Numbered from the stretch's first letter, positions 8,883 to 20,236 are shown. The stretch is 40,051 nucleotides of DNA from Mangrovicoccus algicola (GCF_014903745.1 NZ_JACVXA010000047.1:1-40051), one strand, 5' to 3'. The notes: generated from the letters alone by a model not told the origin. Translations and numbers: made by a program.

Positions 8883-9842
8883 ATGAGCGCGCAGAAGGGC
8901 GACCAGGCATTCCGCCGCAACGACACGACGCTGGGGCGCTGGCCCGAGATGACCTATGCCGGGGTGCTGAGCTTCCTGCGGCGCAATTACAGCCGCGATC
9001 TCGCGGGCGCCGACCTGGTGATCTCGGGCATCCCCTTCGACAGCGCCGTCACCAACCGCACCGGCACGCGGCTGGGACCGCAGGCGATCCGCGCCGCCTC
9101 GGTGCAGCTGGCAGAGCTGAAGGCCTTTCCCTGGGGCTTTGATCCGTTCGAGACGCTGGCCGCCATCGACTGGGGCGATGTCTGGCTGGATCCACATCAC
9201 CCCGACACCGTCGCCCCGGCGATCGAGGCCCATGCCGATGCGATCCTCGGCGCGGGGGCGCGGATGCTCAGCCTGGGGGGCGATCACTCCGTCTCGCTGC
9301 CGCTGCTGCGCGCCCATGCCAGGCGCCACGGGCCGCTGGCGCTGATCCAGGTCGACGCCCATTGCGACACCTGGGAGGATGACGGCACGCGGCTGGATCA
9401 CGGCACGATGTTCGCCCGCGCCGTGGCCGAGGGGATCATCGACGTCGCGCGGTCCTCGCAGGTGGGTCTGCGCACCCATAACGATGCCGATCCCGATTTC
9501 CTGATCCTCGCCGCCCCCTGGATCCACCGCAACGGCATCGACGCGGCGCTGGCGGCGGTGCGCGAGCGCGCGGGCGATGCGCCGGTCTATCTGAGCTTCG
9601 ACATCGACGGGCTGGACCCGGCCTTCGCGCCGGGCACCGGCACGCCCGTGCCGGGCGGGCTGGCCTCCTGGCAGGCGCTGGAATTCCTGCGCGGGCTCGA
9701 CGGGCTGAACCTGACCGGCATGGACCTGGTCGAGGTCTCGCCGCCCTATGACCATGCCGAGATCACCGCGCTGGCGGCGGCGACGCTGGCCCATGACTGG
9801 CTGTGCCTGATCGCGCGGCAGAAGGCCCGCGATGCGGGCTGA
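8883..9842 (+). CDS. speB: Agmatinase-family ureohydrolase
   Basis: A 319-residue manganese ureohydrolase that would release urea from agmatine or a related guanidino compound. All metal ligands are in place: His135 in LGGDHS, Asp158, His160 and Asp162 in VDAHCDT, and Asp240/Asp242 in SFDIDGLDP. The N-terminal PFDSAVTNRTGTRLGPQAIR block (51-70) matches agmatinases rather than arginases, and a C-terminal VEVSPPYDH motif is present. Ribosome site GAGGAGAGG precedes ATG 8883. Agmatinase is the likeliest role; guanidinobutyrase or another ureohydrolase specificity cannot be excluded. No arginine decarboxylase gene is nearby. Confidence 0.88.
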   Translation: MSAQKGDQAFRRNDTTLGRWPEMTYAGVLSFLRRNYSRDLAGADLVISGIPFDSAVTNRTGTRLGPQAIRAASVQLAELKAFPWGFDPFETLAAIDWGDVWLDPHHPDTVAPAIEAHADAILGAGARMLSLGGDHSVSLPLLRAHARRHGPLALIQVDAHCDTWEDDGTRLDHGTMFARAVAEGIIDVARSSQVGLRTHNDADPDFLILAAPWIHRNGIDAALAAVRERAGDAPVYLSFDIDGLDPAFAPGTGTPVPGGLASWQALEFLRGLDGLNLTGMDLVEVSPPYDHAEITALAAATLAHDWLCLIARQKARDAG

Positions 9843-9964
9843 TCCGGGTCCCGGGCCGGCTCCGGACCGCACGTCCTGAGACATATCCATCACCCCGGCG
9901 CAAAACCTTGCGGCGGGGGATTTACCCGTTCCCGCCGGTCCCCTATCCCCGGAACTGACTGGAC

Positions 9965-9969
9965 GAGGA
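9965..9969 (+). promoter_or_regulatory. Ribosome binding site supporting the TTG start of surE
   Basis: GAGGA lies ten bases upstream of TTG 9980, slightly farther than ideal. Together with the conserved N-terminus immediately after the TTG it fixes an unusual start codon. Confidence 0.55.
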
Positions 9970-9979
9970 CACTTGACCC

Positions 9980-10774
9980 TTGCGCATTCTGATTACCAAT
10001 GACGATGGCATAAACGCCCCCGGCCTGGCGGTGCTGGAACGCATCGCCGCCGATCTCGCCGGGGCTGACGGCGAGGTCTGGACCGTCGCCCCCGCCTTCG
10101 AGCAGTCGGGCGTCGGCCATTGCATCAGCTACACCCATCCCACGATGATCGCCGAGCTGGGCCCGCGCCGCTTCGCCGCCGAGGGCGCGCCGGCCGATTG
10201 CGTGCTGGCCGGGATCTATCACGTGATGAAGGAGGCCCGGCCGGACCTGATCCTGTCGGGGGTGAACCGCGGCAACAATTCCGGCGAGAACGTGCTGTAT
10301 TCCGGCACGCTGGGCGGCGCCATGGAAGGCGCGCTGCAGGGCATCCGCTCGATCGCGCTGTCGCAGTTCTACGGCCCCGGCAATGTCCGTCTGGACGACA
10401 GTTTCGAGGCCGCGGGCGCGCATGGGGCGCAGATCGTGCGCCGGCTGCTGGACCATGCGGACTGGGGCGAGGAACACGGCTATCACCTGTTCTACAACGT
10501 CAATTTCCCCGCCTGCCCGGCGGCGGAGGTGAAGGGCACGCGGGTCGCGGCGCAGGGACGGCGGCCGGGGGTGAATTTCACCGTCACCGCCCAGCCCTCG
10601 CCCTCGGGCCGGCAGTTCCTCTGGGCGCGCGGCGGCGACCAGACCGTGCCTGCCGCGCCGGGCAGCGACGTGGCGGCCAATCTCGATGGCTATGTCTCGG
10701 TCACGCCGCTGCGCGCCGACCTGACCGCCCGCGACCGTCTGGGGCGCCTCGCCGCGCTGATCGACGAGGGGTAG
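9980..10774 (+). CDS. surE: 5'/3'-nucleotidase SurE
   Basis: A 264-residue stationary-phase survival nucleotidase that dephosphorylates nucleoside monophosphates. The family N-terminus RILITNDDG (residues 2-10, metal-binding Asp8 and Asp9) begins directly after a TTG at 9980, with GAGGA (9965-9969) ten bases upstream. No ATG or GTG fits the conserved start, so TTG is the initiator. Other conserved parts are [18 protein letters not shown] near 93-110 and NVNFP near residue 173. It leads directly into pcm, then the NlpD-like gene, an order common in alphaproteobacteria that ties damage repair to envelope maintenance. Confidence 0.95.
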   Translation: MRILITNDDGINAPGLAVLERIAADLAGADGEVWTVAPAFEQSGVGHCISYTHPTMIAELGPRRFAAEGAPADCVLAGIYHVMKEARPDLILSGVNRGNNSGENVLYSGTLGGAMEGALQGIRSIALSQFYGPGNVRLDDSFEAAGAHGAQIVRRLLDHADWGEEHGYHLFYNVNFPACPAAEVKGTRVAAQGRRPGVNFTVTAQPSPSGRQFLWARGGDQTVPAAPGSDVAANLDGYVSVTPLRADLTARDRLGRLAALIDEG

Positions 10775-10782
10775 CCTCCGCC

Positions 10783-11427
10783 ATGAGCTCGGCCGAACAG
10801 AAGATGCAGTTCATCTTTCACCTCCGGCAGCAGGGCATCCTGGACGAGCGCGTCCTGACCGCGATGGAGACCGTCGATCGCGGCGTCTTCATCACCGGCA
10901 CCTTCGCCGGGCGCGCCTATGAGGACATGCCGCTGCCGATCCCCTGCGGCCAGACGATTTCCCAGCCGAGCGTGGTGGCGCGGATGACCCAGGCGCTGAA
11001 TGTCGGGCCGCGCGACACGGTGCTGGAGATCGGCACCGGCTCCGGCTACCAGGCGGCGGTGCTGAGCCAGCTGGCGCGGCGGGTCTACACGATCGACCGC
11101 CACCGGCGGCTGGTGGAGGAGGCGACGGGGCGGTTCCAGCGGCTGGGCCTGTCCAATGTCACCGCCATGACCGCCGATGGCAGCCGCGGCCTGCCCGCCA
11201 TCGCGCCCTTCGACCGCATTCTTGTGACCGCCGCCGCCGAGGATCCGCCCGGCCCGCTCTTGGCGCAGCTGCGCGAGGGCGGTACTATGGTCGTGCCGGT
11301 GGGACAGTCCCATTCGGTGCAGCGGCTGATCAAGGCGGTCCGGGGCCCCGGCGGGGTGGAATACGAGGAGCTCGGCGACGTGCGCTTCGTTCCCCTGGTT
11401 GAAGGCCTGGGACAAGACGAGATATAG
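10783..11427 (+). CDS. pcm: Protein-L-isoaspartate O-methyltransferase
   Basis: A 214-residue SAM-dependent methyltransferase that starts repair of isoaspartyl residues in aged proteins. The SAM motif [16 protein letters not shown] sits near residues 82-96, preceded by the family substrate segment [17 protein letters not shown] (near 53-69). [12 protein letters not shown] and [12 protein letters not shown] are the later PCMT motifs. ATG 10783 lies 8 bases after the surE stop. The protein is otherwise ordinary; a second in-frame ATG (10804) is a possible alternative start. Confidence 0.94.
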   Translation: MSSAEQKMQFIFHLRQQGILDERVLTAMETVDRGVFITGTFAGRAYEDMPLPIPCGQTISQPSVVARMTQALNVGPRDTVLEIGTGSGYQAAVLSQLARRVYTIDRHRRLVEEATGRFQRLGLSNVTAMTADGSRGLPAIAPFDRILVTAAAEDPPGPLLAQLREGGTMVVPVGQSHSVQRLIKAVRGPGGVEYEELGDVRFVPLVEGLGQDEI

Positions 11428-11535
11428 CGCTGGCAGGACCAGGACCGGCCGGGACCCGCGGGGCCTCCGGCCATTGGTATTCGTGACCCGCGCCGAAGCT
11501 CCGCCAGAGAGCCGCGCCAGAAGGAAGATGAGCAG

Positions 11536-12675
11536 ATGACCCCCAAGCCCCTCCTCCGTGCCGCCTCGCTCGCTGCCGTGCTCCTTGGCTCCGCCTGCAC
11601 CAATCTCAGCCTGCCGGGCGTGGGCACCGATCCCGGCAACGCCCCGCCCGCCCCGGTCACCGCCGCCCCCCCGGCCACCGACAGCCGCGGCGTGATCAGC
11701 TATCCGACCTATGACGCGGTGCGCGCGCAGCGCGGCGACACGCCCGCCTCCATCGCGACCCGGCTGGGCATCGATCCCGCGGCGCTGGCGCGCCATAACG
11801 GCCTGCCCGAGAATGCCGCCCTGCGCGACGGCGAATTGCTGGTCCTGCCCACCCGCATCACCTCGGGCGCCGGGGCCTCGGGCGGCGATGACATCGCCTC
11901 CATCGCGGGCGCGGCGCTGGACCGGGCCGACGGCGCCGCGTCGGGCACGCCCGGCAGCGATGCCGCCGAGCCGGTGCGCCATACCGTCACCCGCGGCGAG
12001 ACCGCCTATTCCATCGCTCGGCTCTACAACGTCTCGGTGCGGGCGCTGGCCGACTGGAACGGTCTGCCGCCCGATTACGCGGTGCGCGAAGGACAGGTCC
12101 TGCTGATCCCGCTGCCCGGACAGAGCCCGGCCGGAACGGCCGCCGCCGGGACGGCCGCCGCCGCCGCCTCGATCCCCGACGCCTCGCAGCCGGGCGAAGG
12201 CACGCGGGTCGCCGAACCGCCGAGCGCCGCCGAGCCCCAGCCCCGCGACGACACCCCGGCGCCCGCCCCCGCCGAAGAGGTCGCCGTCGCCCCGATCGAG
12301 GCGCCGCAGACCCAGGCCTCGGACACGGCGCGGCTGGCCAAGCCGGTCGAGGGGCGGATCCTGCGCGGCTATGAGAAGGGCGCCAACGAGGGCGTCGATT
12401 TCTCCGCCGCCGTGGGCGCGCCGGTGCGCGCGGCCGAAGGCGGCACCGTGGCGGCGATCACCCGCGATGTCGACCAGGTGCCGATCGTCGTGATCCGCCA
12501 CCCCGACAACCTGCTGACCGTCTATGCCAATGTCGACTCGGTCGCCGTGGCCAAGGGCGACACGGTCGGCCGCGGCCAGCAGATCGGCGTGGTGCGCCAG
12601 TCCGATCCCGGCTTCCTGCATTTCGAGGTCCGCAACGGGTTCGAAAGCGTCGATCCGGTCGATTACCTGAACTGA
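11536..12675 (+). CDS. nlpD: NlpD-like LytM factor: lipoprotein with two LysM domains and a degenerate M23 domain
   Basis: A 379-residue envelope protein. Residues 1-21 look like a lipoprotein signal ending at Cys21 (LLGSAC), although the -3 position is Gly rather than the usual Leu/Val. LysM domains at about 59-106 and 148-193 should bind peptidoglycan, followed by an Ala/Pro-rich linker (200-265) and a C-terminal M23 fold (266-379). The zinc ligands of active M23 enzymes are altered: Asn284 replaces the H of HxGxD, Asn332 replaces the His of YxHL, and Phe360 replaces the first His of HLHFE. As in E. coli NlpD and EnvC, this suggests an amidase activator rather than a hydrolase. It ends the surE-pcm-nlpD cluster. 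Confidence 0.85.
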   Translation: MTPKPLLRAASLAAVLLGSACTNLSLPGVGTDPGNAPPAPVTAAPPATDSRGVISYPTYDAVRAQRGDTPASIATRLGIDPAALARHNGLPENAALRDGELLVLPTRITSGAGASGGDDIASIAGAALDRADGAASGTPGSDAAEPVRHTVTRGETAYSIARLYNVSVRALADWNGLPPDYAVREGQVLLIPLPGQSPAGTAAAGTAAAAASIPDASQPGEGTRVAEPPSAAEPQPRDDTPAPAPAEEVAVAPIEAPQTQASDTARLAKPVEGRILRGYEKGANEGVDFSAAVGAPVRAAEGGTVAAITRDVDQVPIVVIRHPDNLLTVYANVDSVAVAKGDTVGRGQQIGVVRQSDPGFLHFEVRNGFESVDPVDYLN

Positions 12676-12706
12676 TCCCGGCCCGCCCCGCCGCAATCAC
12701 CCCCTG

Positions 12707-12724
12707 CTGTGCCGAAAGGCACAG
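12707..12724 (+). terminator. Hairpin with GAAA tetraloop downstream of the nlpD-like gene
   Basis: CTGTGCC and GGCACAG form a perfect 7-bp stem around GAAA, 31 bases after the stop. No T-run follows, so it may be a weak terminator or an mRNA 3' end stabiliser. Confidence 0.45.
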
Positions 12725-12825
12725 ATCCCGCAGGCGGCCTGCCCCATGCTGGGCCCCGGGCGCATCGCGCCGCAATCCGCGAACCGGCCTGCGCGGCCGG
12801 GACCGGGCGCGACCGGGATCACGCA

Positions 12826-12833
12826 GGGGGGAG
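12826..12833 (+). promoter_or_regulatory. Ribosome binding site of the M91 metallopeptidase gene
   Basis: GGGGGGAG ends 5 bases before ATG 12839. It decides this start over the in-frame ATG at 12746, whose extension is proline/arginine-rich and lies among hairpin sequences. Confidence 0.6.
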
Positions 12834-12838
12834 ACCAG

Positions 12839-13393
12839 ATGCAGGACCATGCCACCAACTGGCCGGGCGTCATCATCAGATGCATGGCCAACGAGCTCTA
12901 TTTTCCGATGATCACGCGCGAGGCGCTCGCGCGGATCGACAGCAGGCGGCTGGGCCGGAGCCTGATGGGCTCGATCGCGCGACGCGCACATCGGGCGCGG
13001 TTCGGCTATACCGTCTGCATCCAGAAACCCAGCGGCAATCACGGCAGCCTGCAGGGGGAGGAGATCGTCAATGGCTGGGCGAATATCGCGATCCGCGTCA
13101 GCGAGGCCGATGCCTGCAATCCGGCTGCGGGGTCGCCGACGGCGATCAAATGGAACCCCAACCTGATCATGGGCGATGGCGGCGAGCGGCCCCCCTTCAT
13201 CGCGCTGGCCCATGAACTGGTCCATGCCATGAACAACCTGCGCGGCACCGCCTTCGCCGATAACAGGATCGAGGAGATGAAGACGGTCGGGCTGGGCGAA
13301 CACGCGCATGACCGCAAGCGCAACGAGAACACGATCCGGGCCGAGCACGGGCTGGGCGCGCGCGACCGCTATACCGGTCTCTACGAGCCCTAG
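12839..13393 (+). CDS. M91-family zinc metallopeptidase (NleD/HopH1 effector-like)
   Basis: A 184-residue protein whose C-terminal half matches the M91 family as I know it: LAHELVHAMNNLRGT (HExxH at 125-129), a downstream glutamate in EEMKTVGLG (145-153), NENTIRAEHGLGARDRYTG (162-180). In that family HExxH plus a downstream Glu bind zinc, and characterised members (NleD, HopH1) are type III effectors cleaving host proteins. The N-terminal half is shorter on recognisable features and basic between 36 and 54. There is no signal peptide or transmembrane segment. It stands alone between nlpD and a convergent exported-protein gene, with no secretion apparatus in view. Its role (effector, polymorphic-toxin remnant, or internal protease) is open; the family call is based on motif recognition only. 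Confidence 0.78.
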   Translation: MQDHATNWPGVIIRCMANELYFPMITREALARIDSRRLGRSLMGSIARRAHRARFGYTVCIQKPSGNHGSLQGEEIVNGWANIAIRVSEADACNPAAGSPTAIKWNPNLIMGDGGERPPFIALAHELVHAMNNLRGTAFADNRIEEMKTVGLGEHAHDRKRNENTIRAEHGLGARDRYTGLYEP

Positions 13394-13396
13394 CGC

Positions 13397-13423
13397 GGCG
13401 ACGGGCGGCGGGCGGCCGTCGCC
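13397..13423. terminator. Bidirectional hairpin between convergent genes
   Basis: GGCGACGG (13397-13404) and CCGTCGCC (13416-13423) form a perfect 8-bp stem with an 11-base loop, between the M91 gene and the convergent exported-protein gene. There is no T-run. Confidence 0.45.
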
Positions 13424-13435
13424 TGTCCTCCCGCA

Positions 13436-13783
13436 TCATCCGGGCTGGCGCGACAGCCTGTGCTTGGCGCTGCCGGAGCGGCCCTTCCACAGGTAGGTGG
13501 CCGTGCCGTCGCGGTTCGGGGTCATCGTCACCTGCGCGCCCTCGGCATGGACGATCCGCACCGCCTCCGGCGTGACCGAGGCCGAGGCGATGGGGGCCGC
13601 CTCGCCATCGGAGCTCCAGCTGATCACCCGGCCCTCGCGGATGGTGATGATCGTGACCCGGCCATTCTTGGGGTTCTTTCCCGCCCAGACCCCGTTCCAG
13701 TCGAAACCGGCGGCCCGGGCAGGCAGGCAGGCCAGCAGCACCAGCGCCGCGGCCGAGGACAAAAGAGTGCGTCGAAACATCAT
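13436..13783 (-). CDS. Small exported protein of unknown function
   Basis: A 115-residue protein, unrecognised. Residues 1-25 form a clear signal peptide (basic MMFRRT, hydrophobic LLSSAAALVLLACLPA, Ala-Arg-Ala-Ala end). The mature part of about 90 residues has alternating beta-type hydrophobicity, begins GFDWNGVWAGKN, and ends with a basic tail (SGSAKHRLSRQ). The only cysteine lies inside the signal peptide. Two adjacent ATGs (13783, 13780) are both possible starts; neither has a strong ribosome site. It is convergent with the M91 metallopeptidase gene and divergent from pepN. A periplasmic binding or inhibitor role is possible but not shown. Confidence 0.65.
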   Translation of the reverse strand: MMFRRTLLSSAAALVLLACLPARAAGFDWNGVWAGKNPKNGRVTIITIREGRVISWSSDGEAAPIASASVTPEAVRIVHAEGAQVTMTPNRDGTATYLWKGRSGSAKHRLSRQPG

Positions 13784-13978
13784 TTTCGGAAATCCGTGCG
13801 GCCATTGCGCGACATGGCCGGCGGCCGCGCCCCGGCCATGGCGAAGGGATGCGCCGCGCCGCGAGTCGCGTCAAGGTTGTCTGCGCGGCCCGGACCCGCC
13901 TCGCGCGACTGTGCCCCGCTTCCCCTTCCGCTCGCCCCGCTGCGGGGCTAGGCTCCGCGTCAGACAGAGGAGTGCCCG

Positions 13979-16540
13979 ATGCGCGATGCGAGTCCCCAAT
14001 CAGCCGCCGAAACCGTCCATCTGAAGGACTATGCCCCCTTCGGCTACCTGATCGACAAGGTCGAGCTGGTCTTCCGCCTCGACCCGGAGGCGACCCGCGT
14101 GACGTCGCGCATCGCCTTCCGGCCGGACCCGGCGGCGAAGTCCCGCGATTTCTTCCTGCATGGCGAGAAGCTGAAGCTGATCGGCGCGCGCATCGACGGG
14201 CAGAAGGCCGCGCCCGAGATGGTGAAGGGCGGGCTGCGCTGCACGGTGCCCGACGCGCCCTTCCTGTGGGAGGCGGAGGTCGAGATCGCACCGGCGCAGA
14301 ACACCGCGCTGGACGGGCTCTACATGTCCAACGGCATGTACTGCACCCAGTGCGAGGCCGAGGGGTTCCGCAAGATCACCTATTACCCCGACCGCCCCGA
14401 CGTGATGGCGCCCTTCTCGGTCCGCATCGAGGGCACGCAGCCGGTCCTGCTGTCGAACGGCAATCCCGGGCGCAAGGGCGAGGGCTTTGCCGAATGGCAC
14501 GATCCCTGGAAGAAGCCCGCCTATCTCTTCGCGCTGGTGGCGGGGGACCTCGTCTGCCATTCCGACAGCTTCACAACCCGCTCCGGGCGCCGGGTCGCGC
14601 TGGGGATCTGGGTGCGCGCGGGCGACCTGGAGAAATGCGGCTTTGCCATGGACGCGCTGAAACGCGCGATGGCCTGGGACGAACGCGTCTACGGGCGCGA
14701 ATACGATCTGGACGTGTTCAACATCGTCGCGGTGGATGACTTCAACATGGGCGCGATGGAGAATAAGGGGCTGAACATCTTCAACTCCTCCGCCGTTCTG
14801 GCCAGCCCCGAGACGGCGACGGATGCCAATTACGAGCGCATCGAGTCGATCATCGCGCATGAGTATTTCCACAACTGGACCGGCAACCGCATCACCTGCC
14901 GCGACTGGTTCCAGCTTTGCCTGAAGGAAGGGCTGACCGTCTTCCGCGACCAGCAATTCTCGGCCGATGAACGCTCGGCCCCGGTGCAGCGCATCAACGA
15001 CGTTCTGGCGCTGCGCGGGCGCCAGTTCCGCGAGGATAACGGCCCGCTGGCCCATCCCGTGCGCCCCGAGAGCTTCGTCGAGATCAACAATTTCTACACG
15101 GCCACGGTCTACGAGAAGGGCGCCGAGCTGATCGGCATGCTGCGCCGCCTGGTGGGCGAGGACGGCTATGCCAGGGCACTGGACCTCTATTTCCGCCGCC
15201 ATGACGGGCAGGCCTGCACCATCGAGGACTGGCTGAAGGTCTTCGAGGATGCCTGCGACCGCGACCTGGGACAGTTCAAGCTGTGGTATGCGCAGGCGGG
15301 CACCCCGAGGCTGGGCGTGGAAGAGGCCTGGGACGGCTCCACCTTCACGCTGACCCTGACGCAGAAGACCCCGCCCACGCCCGGACAGGCGCAGAAGGCG
15401 CCGCTGGTCATCCCGGTCGCGACGGGCCTGCTGGCCCCGGACGGCAGCGAGCTGGTGCCGACGCGCATCCTCGAGATGACCGAGGCGCGGCAGAGCTTCC
15501 GCTTCGCCGATCTGCCGGTGCGCCCGGTCGCCTCGGTGCTGCGCGGCTTCTCGGCGCCGGTGATCCTCGAACGCCGCGCCGACCCGCGCCAGCTGCGGCT
15601 GCTGCTGGCCCATGACACCGATCCCTTCAACCGCTGGGAGGCCGGGCGGCTGCTGGCGCGCAACAGCCTGCTGGCCATGCTGCGCGACGGGGCCGATCCC
15701 GACGCGGGCTATTTCGCGGCGCTCAACGACCTGGCCGGAGAACTGGAGCTGGACCCGGCCTTCCGCGCGCTGTGCCTTGCCCTGCCCGGCCAGGACGATA
15801 TCGCCCAGGCGCTGCATGACGGCGGCACGGTCCCCGACCCGGTGGCGATCTACCGTGCGCGCCGCAGCTTCGCCGAGGCGATGGCCCGGGCGCTGCAGCC
15901 GCGGCTGGCCGCGCTCTACGAATATTCGCGCCCCGAAGGTCCCTACAGCCCGGATGCCGGCGCGGCAGGCCGGCGCGCCCTGGCGGGGGCGGCGCTGGGA
16001 CTGCTGACCCTGGTCGATGGCGGGGGCCGCGCAAGGCGCCAATACGCGGCGGCCGACAACATGACCGAACAGCTCGGCGCGCTTTCCGCGCTGGTCAGCA
16101 TCGGGGAGGCCGAGGAGGAGCTGGCGCAATTCTACGCCCAGTGGAAGGACGACCGCCTGGTGCTGGACAAGTGGTTCGGGCTGCAGGTCGGGCTGGCAGG
16201 GCCCGAAACGGCCGTGGCCACGGCCCGGACGCTGAGCGAGCACCCGGACTTCTCCTGGAAGACCCCCAACCGGTTCCGCGCGGTGATCGGCGGTTTCGCG
16301 GCCAACCCGGCCGGGTTCCACGACCCGTCGGGGGCGGGCTACGGGCTGGTGGCCGACTGGCTGATCCGGCTGGATCCGGTCAACCCCCAGACGACCGCGC
16401 GGATGAGCACCGCCTTCGAGACCTGGCGCCGCTACGATGCCGACCGGCGCGCGCAGATGCGCGAGGCGCTGGAACGGATGCTGGCGACGAAGGGCCTCAG
16501 CCGCGACACGACCGAGATGATCACGCGGATGCTGGGATGA
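13979..16540 (+). CDS. pepN: Aminopeptidase N (M1 family)
   Basis: An 853-residue cytoplasmic zinc aminopeptidase of the E. coli PepN type, which removes N-terminal residues from peptides in protein turnover. The substrate-recognition motif GAMEN is at 258-262 and the zinc site HEYFH at 294-298 with the third ligand Glu317 (LKEGLTVF). The C-terminal helical domain runs to the end, and length is within the usual range. ATG 13979 follows GAGGAGTG. The stop overlaps the start of a small lipoprotein gene (ATGA at 16537-16540). Confidence 0.97.
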   Translation: MRDASPQSAAETVHLKDYAPFGYLIDKVELVFRLDPEATRVTSRIAFRPDPAAKSRDFFLHGEKLKLIGARIDGQKAAPEMVKGGLRCTVPDAPFLWEAEVEIAPAQNTALDGLYMSNGMYCTQCEAEGFRKITYYPDRPDVMAPFSVRIEGTQPVLLSNGNPGRKGEGFAEWHDPWKKPAYLFALVAGDLVCHSDSFTTRSGRRVALGIWVRAGDLEKCGFAMDALKRAMAWDERVYGREYDLDVFNIVAVDDFNMGAMENKGLNIFNSSAVLASPETATDANYERIESIIAHEYFHNWTGNRITCRDWFQLCLKEGLTVFRDQQFSADERSAPVQRINDVLALRGRQFREDNGPLAHPVRPESFVEINNFYTATVYEKGAELIGMLRRLVGEDGYARALDLYFRRHDGQACTIEDWLKVFEDACDRDLGQFKLWYAQAGTPRLGVEEAWDGSTFTLTLTQKTPPTPGQAQKAPLVIPVATGLLAPDGSELVPTRILEMTEARQSFRFADLPVRPVASVLRGFSAPVILERRADPRQLRLLLAHDTDPFNRWEAGRLLARNSLLAMLRDGADPDAGYFAALNDLAGELELDPAFRALCLALPGQDDIAQALHDGGTVPDPVAIYRARRSFAEAMARALQPRLAALYEYSRPEGPYSPDAGAAGRRALAGAALGLLTLVDGGGRARRQYAAADNMTEQLGALSALVSIGEAEEELAQFYAQWKDDRLVLDKWFGLQVGLAGPETAVATARTLSEHPDFSWKTPNRFRAVIGGFAANPAGFHDPSGAGYGLVADWLIRLDPVNPQTTARMSTAFETWRRYDADRRAQMREALERMLATKGLSRDTTEMITRMLG

Positions 16541-17013
16541 GGCGCGCCGGGCTTCTCTGGGCGCTCGGGCTCGCCGCCTGCGGGGAGATGACCCGGCTGG
16601 AGCCCGGCCAGCCGCCCCTGCGCGGCGGCGGCCCCGTCTCCACCGAGGGCGGCGGCGGCGGCGGCGGCACGCGGGGGACCGGCCCGCGACGGGACCCCGA
16701 CCCGGTTCCCAATGTCACGCCCTATGCCGCGGAGGCGCAGCTGCGCCGCATCGACCGGGGCAGCGACGCGCTGGCCGCCATTCCGGCGACCGGGCGCGCC
16801 TCCGCCGGGGATATCGCGCAGCTGCGCCGCGACCGGCAGCAGGCCGAGGCGCTGGCAGCATCTCGGCCGGTCTCGCGGCCGCGCCTGGGCGGCCAGGACC
16901 GCAGCGCGCCCGATTTCTCGATGCCGCCGGGCGTCGATCCGCTGCAATCCGCCATCTGGCGCGCCCAGAACGCGGAAAGCCGCGCATTGGGACGCGGCCC
17001 GACCTTTCCCTGA
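16537..17013 (+). CDS. Small lipoprotein of unknown function with a glycine run
   Basis: A 158-residue protein starting within the pepN stop (ATGA), so translation is probably coupled. The N-terminus [15 protein letters not shown] is a good lipoprotein signal with lipobox LAAC and lipidated Cys15. The mature part has a Gly run near residues 41-47, a Pro/Asp/Arg-rich spacer, then a putatively helical [18 protein letters not shown] stretch and an Arg/Ala-rich segment, ending [19 protein letters not shown]. No enzymatic motif is seen. It is not recognised beyond its lipoprotein nature; an outer-membrane or periplasmic-facing anchor role is inference. Confidence 0.72.
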   Translation: MRRAGLLWALGLAACGEMTRLEPGQPPLRGGGPVSTEGGGGGGGTRGTGPRRDPDPVPNVTPYAAEAQLRRIDRGSDALAAIPATGRASAGDIAQLRRDRQQAEALAASRPVSRPRLGGQDRSAPDFSMPPGVDPLQSAIWRAQNAESRALGRGPTFP

Positions 17014-17020
17014 GCACCGG

Positions 17021-17039
17021 GCCGGTTTCCCGAACCGGC
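17021..17039 (+). terminator. Hairpin downstream of the small lipoprotein gene
   Basis: GCCGGTT (17021-17027) pairs with AACCGGC (17033-17039) around a 5-base loop, 7 bases after the stop. No T-run follows. Confidence 0.4.
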
Positions 17040-17486
17040 AGACCCTGCGCCCTGCGGCGCGACAAGCCGCCTTCGCAACCGCCCGGCGCGCGCCGAGATC
17101 GGCCGCCCCCCGGCCTGCCTCCTCGCGGGTGCCGTCGGAAATGCGATGCGGCCGATGACTGCCTCTCCCGCCTTCCACCCGGGCACAGCCGCGACCTTGG
17201 AGCGGCAATGAAGGGCGATGGCGGCGCGCGCACCGGGACATGCGGCAATGGCAGCCCATCAGGCCCGCCGCCGGCGAACGCAGCCCGTCGCGAGGACAAT
17301 GACCGCAACGAACACCCGGAGCCATTCCCCTGCACCCTGCCCCTGCGACGGGCGAGACCGGCCCGACCGAAGGCAACGCGGGGCAAAAGGGCCGTCCGGC
17401 CCGGCGATTTTCGCCCTGCCCTGTCCCCCGCCGCTTGCCGCATCGGGTCCCGGCAGGCGGCGGCCCGGGCGGCGGCGGCCGGGCAT

Positions 17487-17516
17487 GAAAAAGCCCCCGC
17501 CGTTTCCGGCGGGGGC
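17487..17516 (-). terminator. Intrinsic terminator of lon
   Basis: On the minus strand GCCCCCGCCG, loop GAAA, CGGCGGGGGC, then TTTTT. A perfect 10-bp GC stem with a T-run, 22 bases after the lon stop; the clearest terminator in the window. Confidence 0.92.
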
Positions 17517-17537
17517 GATCAACGTGCCGCAGCGCGC

Positions 17538-19943
<2,406 letters not shown>

Positions 19944-20009
19944 GGTTCATCCTTCGTGGCAGCGGACGGGAGTCCCTAGGCTAGGCAACTCCCTCCTCTC
20001 CGGTAAGGT

Positions 20010-20026
20010 TTCGTACATGGTACGAA
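20010..20026. promoter_or_regulatory. Palindrome overlapping the lon -10 region
   Basis: TTCGTAC, three bases, then GTACGAA: a perfect 7-bp inverted repeat covering the putative -10 of the lon promoter. Its position is that of a repressor operator or a leader hairpin; the binding protein is unknown. Confidence 0.45.
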
Positions 20027-20043
20027 GCTTCCGGTCTTTCAAG
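20015..20043 (-). promoter_or_regulatory. Putative RpoH (sigma-32) promoter of lon
   Basis: On the minus strand CTTGAAA (20037-20043) and CCATGT (20015-20020) with a 16-base spacer resemble the heat-shock consensus CTTGAAA and CCCATnT. lon is a known member of RpoH regulons. The predicted leader is about 65-70 bases. Confidence 0.62.
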
Positions 20044-20236
20044 CATCGCCAGAGCCTGCCGTTCACCATGAAGCGAATGCCGGAGGCTTGCAAGGCGCGG
20101 CCGCCATGCTTTGCCGACAGCGTTAATCCTGTCCTGAGAAGCGCCCGCATCTTAACCGACCTGCAAGCTTTGAGCGCGGTCCCGCGCGGCACAAAGGCAG
20201 TTCCCCCCCGCAGGCTTCCGCGCTACATCGCGGGCC

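Larger units (their letters stand above)
17014..17537. other. Noncoding stretch between convergent pepN-lipoprotein and lon
   Basis: About 520 bases. It holds a 7-bp hairpin just after the lipoprotein gene (GCCGGTT/AACCGGC, 17021-17039) and the lon terminator at the far end. The rest has no supported gene; open frames read as low-complexity Arg/Pro/Ala sequence. No tRNA-like or small-RNA structure was recognised. Confidence 0.6.

Noticed and set aside
7719-9893. Minus-strand open frame opposite the hydrolase-like and ureohydrolase genes
   Set aside because: Arg/Gly/Gln-rich shadow; the plus-strand genes have clear motifs and ribosome sites.
10690-12696. Minus-strand open frame opposite pcm and nlpD
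   Set aside because: Shadow with low-complexity composition; real genes are on the plus strand.
12676-13978. Type III secretion apparatus near the M91 gene
   Set aside because: Neighbouring genes are nlpD, an unknown exported protein and pepN; none is a secretion component.
14000-16321. Long minus-strand open frame opposite pepN
   Set aside because: Its translation is rich in Arg, His, Gln and Gly with no family resemblance; it is the antisense shadow of pepN in high-GC DNA.
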